The notes under the pieces are model-generated. The model saw only the letters and a list, made by a program, of their open reading frames with translations. It had not been told where the DNA came from and did not search any database. Shown piece by piece: positions 24,082 to 31,992 of a DNA stretch of 33,644 nt; within the stretch, counting starts at the first letter, position 1, and each line of letters begins with the position of its first letter. A program made the translations under genes and the position numbers. Location of the stretch: contig JAGGVC010000058.1 of the NCBI GenBank assembly GCA_021158185.1, forward strand, positions 1 to 33,644, written 5' to 3'. The DNA comes from a bacterium. Its GTDB lineage: Bacteria; 4484-113; JAGGVC01.

Positions 24082-24519
24082 CTACCACCTCATCAGATCT
24101 GCATCCTCAACCTTGACGCTATGGCGTTGCCTGTAAAAAGCAATAACAATCGCAAGGCCGACAGCCGCTTCGGCTGCAGCGATAATGATTATGAAAATCG
24201 TGAATATCTGCCCCACCGGTGTCAGCACATCCTCGTTTGACGTAAACGCGGCGCGTGTAATCTTCAGCCCCCAGATCTGGTTGAAGGCGACGAAGTTGAG
24301 ATTGACGGCGTTGAGCATGAGTTCAATGCTCATTAGAATGCTTATCGCGTTTCTCCGGACGATCACGCCGTAGAATCCGATGGTGAAGATGATCGCGGCG
24401 ACCGTAAGATAATGATGGATGCTTATATGCTTGAAAATATTCCACATCGTCAAGAGAGCGTTTCCGCCCGACTCAACGTTTGCCCAGTTCGAAAGGAAGT
24501 ATAGGCTGTCGTTGTCCAT
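24082..24519 (-). CDS. nuoK: NADH-quinone oxidoreductase (complex I) subunit K, N-terminally extended
   Basis: 145 residues from the ATG at 24519, preceded by AAGGAGG and overlapping the nuoJ stop. Three helices, with the two proton-path glutamates present: SIELMLNAVNLNF and IIIIAAAEAAVGLAIVIAFY. NuoK is normally about 100 residues. The homologous part begins at about residue 33 (HHYLTVAAIIFTIGFYGVIV), so about 32 extra residues precede it. An internal ATG at 24447 would shorten it but has no ribosome site. Confidence 0.92.
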   Translation of the reverse strand: MDNDSLYFLSNWANVESGGNALLTMWNIFKHISIHHYLTVAAIIFTIGFYGVIVRRNAISILMSIELMLNAVNLNFVAFNQIWGLKITRAAFTSNEDVLTPVGQIFTIFIIIIAAAEAAVGLAIVIAFYRQRHSVKVEDADLMRW

Positions 24520-25061
24520 CAGTCGTCCTCCTTGCGATGAGCGAGTACAACTCCACCGATAAGCGCCATGAGAAGGAGTATTGACGCAATTTCGAACGGT
24601 AATGAATATGTTGCCATAAGCGACCACCCAACTATCATCGTGTTGTCGAGCTTCTCCGAAGCTTCCGCCAGCCAAGCAGGATAAAACGGCACGTGATAGT
24701 CTTCAACGAATCGCGTAGAAATAATTACGAAAAATGTCGTAACAAGAAACGCAAGGGAAACTATGATGCCGGGGAGCACATACGCATTCGTTTGGACGAT
24801 GTCTCTACGCATTATTCGGGTCGACAAGAGGATTGCGAATATGATGAGCACCATTATCGCCCCGACATAGATGATCACCTGGACGGCAGCGAGGAATTCC
24901 GCATTCAGAAGGACGAAAAATCCCGCCACTGCAAATAGGCATACGATCATCGAGAGCACACTGTGGAAGATATTGCGCAGCACAACGACACCGAGTGCGC
25001 CGAGAATCGCCAGTGCTGCAAAGAAGTAGAAGTAGATCGCAATTAGATCCGCCGGGCTCAC
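24519..25061 (-). CDS. nuoJ: NADH-quinone oxidoreductase (complex I) subunit J
   Basis: 180 residues; GTG start at 25061 after GGGGAGG, overlapping the nuoI stop by 4 bp. Five predicted helices with the family core SVLSMIVCLFAVAGFFVLLN, EFLAAVQVIIYVGAIMVLII, then FAILLSTRI. NuoJ contributes the pi-bulge helix (the YVGAIMVL region) involved in coupling to proton pumping. Length is in the normal range. Confidence 0.95.
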   Translation of the reverse strand: MSPADLIAIYFYFFAALAILGALGVVVLRNIFHSVLSMIVCLFAVAGFFVLLNAEFLAAVQVIIYVGAIMVLIIFAILLSTRIMRRDIVQTNAYVLPGIIVSLAFLVTTFFVIISTRFVEDYHVPFYPAWLAEASEKLDNTMIVGWSLMATYSLPFEIASILLLMALIGGVVLAHRKEDD

Positions 25062-26092
25062 ATTTCCTCCCCTGTGCTCTTTCCAAGCATCTTCACTTTT
25101 TCGAGGTATTCGCCGAATATATCAATAACGAGATCGTCCCTGCAAAAAGCCGAGTACGCGAATTCTGGAGTGTGCTTGATTGCACTCGTCGGGCATACAT
25201 CCTCGCACAATCCGCAGAAACTGCACCTAGAATTGTCGAGCAGGAATCCGGTGAGCACCTGCTTTTTAGTCTCGGGATTTCTCACGCTCTCGATAATGAT
25301 CAGTCTGTCGGGACAAATCCTCTCGCAGGCCTTGCAGGCGATGCAGAGGTGATCTCCCTTTTCATCGAAAGCGAGCATGTGGCGTCCGCGGAAGATCGGA
25401 GCAAGGTCGGGCTTCTCTTCGGGGTAAAGCTCGGTTGTGGGCGGGCGCAGCAGGTGAACTCCCGTGATCTTCATTCCAAGCAGAATGGATACGAACTGGT
25501 CGTGCCAGCGTGAGACCCAGAACCATCCGCGTCTCACGCAAAAAATGAAATTGTCGAACAAAAGTGCAACGAAAAGAGCGGCTAGAAGCAGCGCGATGAG
25601 GAATACTCCCGCGTTCATTTTGCCGATCAATGGAAAGTTGCTCAGGAGATAGTGAATTCGGTTAAGCGGGTCGAGGTACACTATGGATGCACATATCAGC
25701 GCCAGCATCCAGAACCATCGGGCGACATTCGGGTTCTCTCTGCCCCATGAGTTCCATGTCGTGAACCGTCCCGCCAAATACCAGAAGACTGCGACTGCCG
25801 CGATAGCAATGAAAAGGATTGGCGGAAGCGTAAGAATAATCAGCCCCAGACCGCGTTCATGCGCCTCGACATCGAGTATCTGTTCGTAAAAAACAAGCCC
25901 GCTGACAATAACCGTCCAAAAAAGAGCTATGAGAATAAGAATTGCAGCGATTTGCCCGCGCTTCGATGGCAGGACATCTTCGTGCGCAGAAGATGGATCC
26001 AGTCTGTCAAACACCTCGCGCCCGAGGGAAGCACGCCCCTTCTGATGCTCGTCGTGGAGTTCCCTGTTATCGGCGTTATCAGGCTTTTGCAT
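25058..26092 (-). CDS. nuoI: Complex I subunit I (2x[4Fe-4S] ferredoxin) fused to an N-terminal membrane domain
   Basis: 344 residues, about twice normal NuoI (160-180). Start is the ATG at 26092, with GGAGG 8 nt upstream; a GTG at 26101 overlaps that site. Residues ~1-45 are hydrophilic. Four hydrophobic segments follow: about 46-72 (AAILILIALFWTVIVSGLVF), 82-107, 122-140, 158-185. Then comes the NuoI core, LAPIFRGRHML, with two complete cluster motifs, CIACKACERICP (about 248-259) and CSFCGLCEDVCP (about 284-295). The core should carry clusters N6a and N6b on the peripheral arm. The reading frame is continuous and the gene overlaps nuoH and nuoJ, so the fusion is not an assembly join at a gene boundary. 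The function of the membrane part is unknown. Confidence 0.93.
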   Translation of the reverse strand: MQKPDNADNRELHDEHQKGRASLGREVFDRLDPSSAHEDVLPSKRGQIAAILILIALFWTVIVSGLVFYEQILDVEAHERGLGLIILTLPPILFIAIAAVAVFWYLAGRFTTWNSWGRENPNVARWFWMLALICASIVYLDPLNRIHYLLSNFPLIGKMNAGVFLIALLLAALFVALLFDNFIFCVRRGWFWVSRWHDQFVSILLGMKITGVHLLRPPTTELYPEEKPDLAPIFRGRHMLAFDEKGDHLCIACKACERICPDRLIIIESVRNPETKKQVLTGFLLDNSRCSFCGLCEDVCPTSAIKHTPEFAYSAFCRDDLVIDIFGEYLEKVKMLGKSTGEEM

Positions 26093-27551
26093 CCGCTTCA
26101 CCTCCGCTTACAGCACTCCACATCACTTCGAGCTTCGGCGCCCGTTTCACGCCGCGAATCACCTTCCAAACTGTGAAAAGGATTAAAATCAGGAACAGGA
26201 ACGCAAATACGTTGTATGCCCAGAAGAACGTTTTCATATCGTCCGACATCGCGCCATAGGCCGTGTTGATCCAGCCGAAGTCCACTGTGCCGTTTCCTTC
26301 AATTATCCGCACCGGACCTTCGACTTTCTCACTATCGAACATAATGTTATAGATCGAGCTCGATGACAGTTGTGTAAGCGCAACGACCCTCGCGTCTGCT
26401 GTGAGTCTTTCGTTGATATTGCCCGGCGATCCCATATAAAGCGGATGGCTGAATGCAACGCCAAGGCCAATAACGAGAATATTTACAACTGCAACCGGTA
26501 CGAGGAACTTCCAGGCGAAGCCCATCAGGTGATCGACGCGGAACCTCGGCAGAGTGGCTCGAAGCCAGACGAAGATCGTAACCATTATGTAGGTCTTGGC
26601 AAGGAACCAGAAGATGCTCGTCAGCCAGAGTCCGCCTGCGCCGAGAAACATCGGCCCCTTCCATCCGCCCAGGAAGAGCGTCGTTATGATTGCACTTATC
26701 ACGAAGACGTTCGTATATTCGGCCAGGAAGAACAGCGCGAACTTCATGCCGCTGTACTCGGTATGGAATCCTGCGACAAGCTCGCTTTCTGCTTCCGGAA
26801 GGTCGAACGGGCAGCGGTTCGTTTCTGCCAGGCCGCAGATGAGATAGATCAAGAAACCCACGAATTGCGGAACAATGTTCCATACAACGGACTGGCTGTG
26901 CACGATATCCACCATCGAGGTCGAGCCCGCCACGAGCACCACGCCGAGGATCGCGAGTATCATCGGTACTTCGTAACTGATTATCTGCGCTGCGTTTCTG
27001 AACGCGCTTATAAGGGCATATTTATTGTTGCTGCCCCAACCCGCCATTAAGAACCCGATAAGTGCAACGCTCGAAACAGCGAGCAAATACAGGATGCCGA
27101 TGTTCAAATCCCTCACTATGAGAACGTTGTAGCTTCCACCGACGTACGCCGCGCCCATAGGAATCACGACGAATGCGAGAATGCTCGGCACGAACACGGC
27201 GAACGGAGCGATGTTGTATGTGATCGGCTCCGCCGCGAGCGGCATTATGTCTTCCTTCTGGAGGAGCTTCAGGGCGTCGGCTACGGTCTGGAAAAGCCCC
27301 TGCGGGCCGACGCGGTTCGGACCGTGACGAATCTGGAAGAAACCGAGAACCCTTCGCTCGAATAAAACGACAAAAAGCACGGTTACAACGATGAAGATAA
27401 CGATGATGAGGAATGCAATTAGCTGGTTCATCCCGCTTGCCCAGGCAGCGGCACTCGCTTCCGACATGTTCCAGTTCAGAAACAGGTTATAGAACCAGTT
27501 GAACAGCCAGTCGAGTATTCCGTTGTGGGGCGCCGCGCCAAGTGCTTTCAT
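26079..27551 (-). CDS. nuoH: NADH-quinone oxidoreductase (complex I) subunit H, C-terminally extended
   Basis: 490 residues (E. coli NuoH 325). ATG at 27551 overlaps the nuoD stop by 4 bp (ATGA). Quinone-chamber motifs are present: FERRVLGFFQIRHGPNRVGP, QTVADALKLLQKEDIMPLAA, CPFDLPEAESELVAGFHTEY, WLRATLPRFRVDHLMGFAWK. The standard fold ends near residue 375. Beyond it are about 65 polar residues (NINERLTADARVVAL... to SDDMKTFF), an extra helix (AYNVFAFLFLILILFTVWKV) and a basic tail. The extension resembles no domain I recognise. Confidence 0.94.
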   Translation of the reverse strand: MKALGAAPHNGILDWLFNWFYNLFLNWNMSEASAAAWASGMNQLIAFLIIVIFIVVTVLFVVLFERRVLGFFQIRHGPNRVGPQGLFQTVADALKLLQKEDIMPLAAEPITYNIAPFAVFVPSILAFVVIPMGAAYVGGSYNVLIVRDLNIGILYLLAVSSVALIGFLMAGWGSNNKYALISAFRNAAQIISYEVPMILAILGVVLVAGSTSMVDIVHSQSVVWNIVPQFVGFLIYLICGLAETNRCPFDLPEAESELVAGFHTEYSGMKFALFFLAEYTNVFVISAIITTLFLGGWKGPMFLGAGGLWLTSIFWFLAKTYIMVTIFVWLRATLPRFRVDHLMGFAWKFLVPVAVVNILVIGLGVAFSHPLYMGSPGNINERLTADARVVALTQLSSSSIYNIMFDSEKVEGPVRIIEGNGTVDFGWINTAYGAMSDDMKTFFWAYNVFAFLFLILILFTVWKVIRGVKRAPKLEVMWSAVSGGEADAKA

Positions 27552-28696
27552 CGGTCAACATCTCCCAACACGATGTCGATGCTTCCAAGTATTGCGATCA
27601 TATCGGCAACCATGTAACCTTTGCTCATCTCCTCGATGGCCGCAAGATTCGCGAACGACGGCGCACGGAGGTGGAAGCGCCACGGTTTCTTCGCCTTGTC
27701 CTGATCGGTGATCATAAATCCGCCAAGCTCGCCCCGCGGGCTTTCGATTCTCCTGTATGTCATTCCCTTCTTGCATCTGACGCTCGTTGGTACCTTTGCG
27801 GTATGCGAACCCTCTGGCAGTCCTTCCACAGCCTGCTTGAGCATCCTGTTGCTCTGGCGCATCTCCATCATTCTCACGCGGTAGCGCGCCATTACATCGC
27901 ATCCTTCTTCTACCGCAGCGTCGAACGTGAATTCGGGATACGCGCTGTAGGGCTCGTTGATCCTTAAATCCCAGTTTACGCCGCTGCCGCGCAGCATCGG
28001 CCCTGAAAGCGCCCAGTTGACCGCCCTCTCTTTGGAGATGACGCCCACGTTTGTGACGCGCTCGATGAAGATGGCGTTGCCCGTTACAAGCTCTTCATAC
28101 TCGTCTATGTAAGGCGGGAAACGATTTGTGAATCCCTCAAGCTTTTTCATGAACTCCGGCGTTACATCACCGCGTACGCCACCGGGCCTGATGTAATTGT
28201 AGAGAAGCCGTGCGCCGCTGATGAGTTCCAGGAGATCGATAACATCCTCGCGGTCCCTGAAGGCGTATAGCAGTGGAGACGAAGCACCGAGGTCGAGGCA
28301 GAACGTTCCCCACCACAGAAGATGGCTGGCGATCCGGTTTAACTCCATCGCGACTACGCGGATCCACTCTGCACGCCTGGGAACTTCGATTTCCGTAAGT
28401 TCCTCGACGCAGGCGGCCATTATGTAGCTGTTGAACATGCTGGACAGGTAATCGCACCTGTCGAGAAGCGGAATGCCCTGGAGGAATTCCTTAGATTCAA
28501 GATTTTTCTCGACCCCCCGATGGAGGTAGCCGAGGTGTGGAGTGATTGCGGTTATTACTTCGCCGCTCGCTTTCGCTTCCAGGCGGAGTACCCCGTGCGT
28601 GGACGGATGCTGAGGGCCGAAGTTTATCGTGATCTCGTCCGTGAGAAGCGAGTCGATCCTGCGCTCAAGGACGCTGTTCTTCTCGATGCTGCTCAT
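27548..28696 (-). CDS. nuoD: NADH-quinone oxidoreductase (complex I) subunit D (49-kDa type)
   Basis: 382 residues, typical length. ATG at 28696 overlaps the nuoC stop by 4 bp. Motifs: NFGPQHPSTHGVLRLEAKAS, PHLGYLHRGVEKNLESKEFL, RCDYLSSMFNSY, ELNRIASHLLWWGTFCLDLG, RGSGVNWDLRINEPYSAY, and near the end PSFANLAAIEEMSKGYMVAD. It forms the quinone-binding site with NuoB next to cluster N2. The His in the PQHPSTHG loop, which contacts quinone, is present. It is a separate gene from nuoC, unlike E. coli nuoCD. Confidence 0.96.
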   Translation of the reverse strand: MSSIEKNSVLERRIDSLLTDEITINFGPQHPSTHGVLRLEAKASGEVITAITPHLGYLHRGVEKNLESKEFLQGIPLLDRCDYLSSMFNSYIMAACVEELTEIEVPRRAEWIRVVAMELNRIASHLLWWGTFCLDLGASSPLLYAFRDREDVIDLLELISGARLLYNYIRPGGVRGDVTPEFMKKLEGFTNRFPPYIDEYEELVTGNAIFIERVTNVGVISKERAVNWALSGPMLRGSGVNWDLRINEPYSAYPEFTFDAAVEEGCDVMARYRVRMMEMRQSNRMLKQAVEGLPEGSHTAKVPTSVRCKKGMTYRRIESPRGELGGFMITDQDKAKKPWRFHLRAPSFANLAAIEEMSKGYMVADMIAILGSIDIVLGDVDR

Positions 28697-29292
28697 TCGG
28701 CTTCCCCTTTCTTCGAATCATCCGATTTCGACGACGATGCGGATTTTTCGCTGCTGGCTGCTGCGGGCTTAGCCTTTTCTTCCGAAGCGGCGAGGATTTT
28801 CTTCAGCATCTCATCCTCCCGCTCCTTGATGTTCCTGAGGTTTACAGCAGGATCGAGAATGAAGTTCTTACGAAGAGGGTAGAAATCGAATGTATCTTCA
28901 AGGAGGATGCGGCGATGATCGGGATGACCCTCGAAACGCACCCCGAACATATCGTAGACTTCACGCTCCTGCCAGTTTGCCGCAGAGAACACAGGCGTGA
29001 GCGATTGAACCACAAGCGCATCCTCGCTCAAAGGAACAAAAACCGTAACCGTGTGATTGTGAGTAAGACTCGCAATGTGATAAACGAGCGTAACTCCCTG
29101 CTCATCCATGCGCTCAAACGCCGTGAGATTCCTGAGATACTTCAGATCGGTAATCGGATCGTCCCTGAGCGCGGCGAAAATCCCGGTGCTGAAGTCGCCT
29201 TTCAGCGTAAGCTCGGCGCTTTCCGCATCCCACGATTCAGCTTCAGGTACAAGCTCCCTGATTCTATTCGCAGTTTCTTCGCTTAAAGACAT
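28693..29292 (-). CDS. nuoC: NADH-quinone oxidoreductase (complex I) subunit C (30-kDa type)
   Basis: 199 residues if it starts at the ATG at 29292 (GAGG 5 nt upstream). In-frame ATG 29310 and TTG 29325 are alternatives that add 6 or 11 residues. The signature is WQEREVYDMFGVRFEGHPDH followed by RRILLEDTFDFYPLRKNF (about residues 110-150). A C-terminal tail of ~45 residues is Lys/Ser/Ala/Glu-rich and probably disordered. Peripheral-arm scaffold subunit that packs against NuoD and NuoI. Confidence 0.93.
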   Translation of the reverse strand: MSLSEETANRIRELVPEAESWDAESAELTLKGDFSTGIFAALRDDPITDLKYLRNLTAFERMDEQGVTLVYHIASLTHNHTVTVFVPLSEDALVVQSLTPVFSAANWQEREVYDMFGVRFEGHPDHRRILLEDTFDFYPLRKNFILDPAVNLRNIKEREDEMLKKILAASEEKAKPAAASSEKSASSSKSDDSKKGEAE

Positions 29293-29311
29293 GCTTTCCT
29301 CTGCGCTCATA

Positions 29312-29827
29312 CTATTTGCCTGCAAGGATAAATCGGTCGCTGTTCTTGCGGAGCTTTTCCTGCTTCATCTTCTTTTGGACAAGCATAAGCCCGTCCAGGA
29401 GGGCATCGGGCCGCGGCGGACAGCCCGGAACGTAAACATCAACAGGGATAATTTTGTCGATTCCGCGGAGAACACTGTAGCTGTCAGCGTGAATCCCGCC
29501 GCTGATCGCACAGCTTCCCATAGCCATCACGTACTTGGGATCAGGCATCTGCTCGTAGAGCTTCTTCACCCTCATCGCCATCTTGTACGTAACAGTGCCT
29601 GCTACGATCATCAGATCCGACTGCCTGGGGCTTGGTCGGAATACTTCGCTTCCGAAACGCGCTATATCGTACCTAGACGCGCCCGCGCAGATCATCTCGA
29701 TCGCACAGCACGCAAGACCCATCGTAAACGGCCATACCGAGTTGCCGCGCCCCCAGTTGAGCGCCGCTTCGAGTGATGTGATCAGGATATTGTCGTCTTT
29801 GGTGTTCAAGCCGTCGATCAAACCCAT
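29312..29827 (-). CDS. nuoB: NADH-quinone oxidoreductase (complex I) subunit B
   Basis: 171 residues; ATG at 29827, overlapping nuoA by 10 bp. All ligands of cluster N2 are present: the adjacent pair in [10 protein letters not shown] (about residues 36-37), then MGSCAISGG and [19 protein letters not shown]2 passes electrons to quinone. The reading frame extends further upstream, but only the 29827 start gives the usual NuoB beginning; sequence before it is Arg-rich shadow of nuoA. Confidence 0.96.
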   Translation of the reverse strand: MGLIDGLNTKDDNILITSLEAALNWGRGNSVWPFTMGLACCAIEMICAGASRYDIARFGSEVFRPSPRQSDLMIVAGTVTYKMAMRVKKLYEQMPDPKYVMAMGSCAISGGIHADSYSVLRGIDKIIPVDVYVPGCPPRPDALLDGLMLVQKKMKQEKLRKNSDRFILAGK

Positions 29828-30210
29828 TCGAACGCTCCCTTCTTCCAGGCGAAAAGCCATCCGAGCAAAAGAATCACAAGGAAGATGAACATCTCTCCGA
29901 ACGCGGGGAGGCCAATGGCCTCGAAGTGATAGGGGATGCCGAAAAGAAGGATTTTGTACGCGGACGCCCAGGGAAACATGAAAACGACGTCTACGTCGAA
30001 CACGAGGAAGATGATCGCGATAACGTAGAACCGCGGATTGTACCGGATCCAAGCAGTGTACTGAGGCTCCTCGCCGCATTCATAGGTTGTGAGCTTCGAA
30101 AAAGCGATCCTGCTCGGGCGAATAAGCCAGGCGACAAGTAACGCCACGCCGGTGAATGCGATCCCAGCAAGTATGAAGAGCGCAACCCAGTTGTAGTCCT
30201 GATAAGGCAT
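29818..30210 (-). CDS. nuoA: NADH-quinone oxidoreductase (complex I) subunit A
   Basis: 130 residues; ATG at 30210 preceded by GGAGG. Three helices with the family loop TYECGEEPQ (about residues 43-51) and [15 protein letters not shown] (about 71-85), whose acidic residues line the E-channel. The Cys in the TM1-TM2 loop is conserved. It is the first gene of the nuo operon, served by the promoter at 30269-30297. An upstream in-frame start at 30324 lies before that promoter and is rejected. Confidence 0.95.
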   Translation of the reverse strand: MPYQDYNWVALFILAGIAFTGVALLVAWLIRPSRIAFSKLTTYECGEEPQYTAWIRYNPRFYVIAIIFLVFDVDVVFMFPWASAYKILLFGIPYHFEAIGLPAFGEMFIFLVILLLGWLFAWKKGAFEWV

Positions 30211-30242
30211 CTTCTCGCCTCCGAGGCCTTCATTAGCAGAAG

Positions 30243-30258
30243 CGGGGCTTGCGCCCCG
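30243..30258 (-). promoter_or_regulatory. Hairpin at the 5' end of the nuo mRNA
   Basis: CGGGGC and GCCCCG form a perfect 6-bp GC stem around a four-base loop. It begins about 4 nt after the predicted transcription start (about 30262) and lies 33 nt upstream of the nuoA start codon. A 5'-terminal GC hairpin commonly protects mRNA from RppH/RNase E decay; that role is inferred. Confidence 0.5.
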
Positions 30259-30268
30259 AATCCTCAAA

Positions 30269-30297
30269 ATGATAGACACGTCATTCTTTGTTGTCAA
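30269..30297 (-). promoter_or_regulatory. Sigma-70-type promoter of the nuo operon
   Basis: On the minus strand: TTGACA (30297-30292, perfect -35), 17-bp spacer, TATCAT (30274-30269). Expected start near 30262, 5'-UTR about 52 nt. A weaker second candidate lies upstream: TTGAAA (30378-30373), 15 bp, TATCAT (30357-30352). The remainder of the gap up to 30456 shows nothing else I can support. Confidence 0.75.
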
Positions 30298-30456
30298 GAA
30301 ATCCCGTAGAAAACAGGCATTCATCGACGATGTTTCAAGCGGTCACAAGCGATGATACAACATAAGAGAGCTTTTCAACACAGGATTAGGTGTATCGAAC
30401 TGGATTTTAGCGCGCTGGTTAAGCGGGAAGATCTACCAAACCCAGTAATTATTCGA

Positions 30457-31320
30457 TTATGTCGGAAACAGCGATATTGCGAATGCGACTGCAAAGATGG
30501 CGCCTGCAAGCGTGCAAGCGAGATTGACCGCGGTGTTGCCGATCGTGATTCGCAGACGGCCAAGGACGAGCGTCGAGCCTTCGATGGTCGCGCCGAGTAT
30601 GCTGTCTGCCAGGTTTCCGATAATCCCGCCGAGTGCGATAGGAATAATCATTGTCACGCCGAATGCTGCAAACGCCTTGCATTGAGCAATCACGGGTAAC
30701 GCATATGGAAGATCAGACGCAGCGTCTATCATCCACCACGAAAAACCTGCAATTGCGAACGAGGCAATCGCGCCCGCGATCGTGCCGATGATGCTCACAC
30801 CACCATTGCTTCCAACTTCGACGGGCTTGAATGTCGTAATCAAAACCGCGCGCGCGCGAAATGCGCGGCCTATTTCACCCGCGACCGTGTCCGAGGCCGC
30901 GGCCGCAAGGCTTCCCGCGATGGCGATCAGCATTACGCCTGAAAGGTATACGTAGCCAAGCATAAAAAGCAGTCCGCAGATAACGGAAAGCGATGCTGCA
31001 ACTCCGCCATTCCCGATTACAGAGCCTGCACTTCGCGGCGAATGAAGTGAATCGGCGCTCGCAATTGCATTTCGGCTGCGCTTTTTGTCGCACAAAACGC
31101 GCGCGCGCGTTGCAAGCTCACCCATAAGAACCATCGCGAAAAGTACGGGAAACATTGTAGGCGCGAAAAGAATGACCGCGGTTCCAACGAAAAACGCCGC
31201 GATCGCGCCATCGCGCGTGAGCACGCGGTACCATGCTCCGAGCGCGCTCAGTACCGCCGGAACGAGCACTGCGACTACCGCTGTTGCAATCGCCGAAAAA
31301 TTGCCATGAATAATCTGCAA
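30457..31320 (-). CDS. DUF92 family membrane protein
   Basis: 287 residues with about eight hydrophobic segments. Family landmarks: VLTRDGAIAAFFVGTAVILF, GSVIGNGGVAASLSVICGLL, LAAAASDTVAGEIGRAF, TTFKPVEVGSNGGVSIIGTI, and LADSILGATIEGS near residue 240. DUF92/TMEM19 relatives include the plant VTE5/VTE6 phytol and phytyl-phosphate kinases, which belong to a CTP-dependent polyprenol-kinase-like group. A polyprenyl-type substrate is possible, but the bacterial members are uncharacterised. Start TTG at 31320 is provisional: no ribosome site, but a TAGAAT box at 31336-31331 would place the RNA start about 4 nt upstream. It is on the same strand as nuo but separated by 246 bp and a promoter. Confidence 0.85.
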   Translation of the reverse strand: MQIIHGNFSAIATAVVAVLVPAVLSALGAWYRVLTRDGAIAAFFVGTAVILFAPTMFPVLFAMVLMGELATRARVLCDKKRSRNAIASADSLHSPRSAGSVIGNGGVAASLSVICGLLFMLGYVYLSGVMLIAIAGSLAAAASDTVAGEIGRAFRARAVLITTFKPVEVGSNGGVSIIGTIAGAIASFAIAGFSWWMIDAASDLPYALPVIAQCKAFAAFGVTMIIPIALGGIIGNLADSILGATIEGSTLVLGRLRITIGNTAVNLACTLAGAIFAVAFAISLFPT

Positions 31321-31417
31321 ACCCGCCAGTATTCTAGCGCGGCCCTACGCGGGAGACTCCATCGTCGCTCAGATCGGGAATAAATGATGATTAACTGCGA
31401 GTATCAAGAGATTCAGG

Positions 31418-31467
31418 TATAATATCCTTGGTCGAGGGCGTGCGGAAATCGCAGCCCTTTTTTGTTT
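31418..31467 (+). terminator. Promoter -10 box followed at once by a Rho-independent terminator
   Basis: TATAAT at 31418-31423 predicts RNA starting near 31430. The hairpin GGGC-(G)-TGCG / CGCA-GCCC (31436-31457, loop GAAAT, one bulged G, extended by outer A-T and G-U pairs) is followed by TTTTTTGTTT (31458-31467). Transcripts would be about 35 nt unless read-through occurs into the gene at 31552. It may be an attenuator or a tiny RNA. The rest of the gap (31468-31551) holds short complementary segments, AGTGC/GCACT and GTTTG/CAAAC, of uncertain meaning. Confidence 0.6.
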
Positions 31468-31551
31468 GTCAGTGCAGGTTCAAACAGCACTCAGGAAAAA
31501 GCCCGCGAGGAAAAGCTGAATCTGTGGAGTGATTGATTTAAGGAGGATATT

Positions 31552-31875
31552 ATGAGCTTTGTGTATATTTTTTACGCTGGCTTCCCATTTGAAGGACCTT
31601 TTCCAGATTCGAGCTCAATGAAGAACAAGTCGGGTGTCTATGTAATCCTCGATCGCACTTATGGCGAACAGTTCGCCGTGGACACCGCAATCGCTGTACA
31701 CGAAGCGGAGGATGTCAGAAAGGAGGTTGAGGATCCCGAACGTTCTGCTTGCTGGGAGAAAGAGAAAGTTGGCTCCCTCCATTACGCTGCTTACTACTGC
31801 GATGAGCATGAGAGAATGGACGTGGAAAAAGCGGTTCGAAAAGATCACAACCTGCCCTGCGGAGAGGAAGAGTAG
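31552..31875 (+). CDS. Small soluble protein, possibly GIY-YIG-like
   Basis: 107 residues; ATG at 31552 with a perfect AAGGAGG 7 nt upstream, so translation is likely. The sequence SGVYVILDRTYGEQFAVDTA, then VHEAEDVRKEVED, a CW pair (SACWEK), LHYAAYYCDEHE and a C-terminal RKDHNLPCGEE recalls a widespread family of ~100-residue proteins distantly like GIY-YIG nucleases (xVYV..., CW..., YAVxY..., IRxxxxPPCG). The YIG tyrosine and the catalytic Arg/Glu of true nucleases are not evident, so I would not assign activity. It is possibly attenuated by the terminator at 31436-31467. Confidence 0.8.
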   Translation: MSFVYIFYAGFPFEGPFPDSSSMKNKSGVYVILDRTYGEQFAVDTAIAVHEAEDVRKEVEDPERSACWEKEKVGSLHYAAYYCDEHERMDVEKAVRKDHNLPCGEEE

Positions 31876-31992
31876 GGATCGTCCAGTAGTTCCCGACGGG
31901 ATAATCCTCGTTCTGAGGAGTTGAGATTAGGATACATTCTCTGACTAACTTCCCGTTAGAATTTAGCAATCTATGGGTTTTTTGCGATCTGT

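Noticed and set aside
31468-31530. tRNA-like T-arm (GGTTCAAA) downstream of the small terminator
   Set aside because: No 5-bp T-stem with a 7-base loop can be formed and no acceptor, D or anticodon arms surround it.
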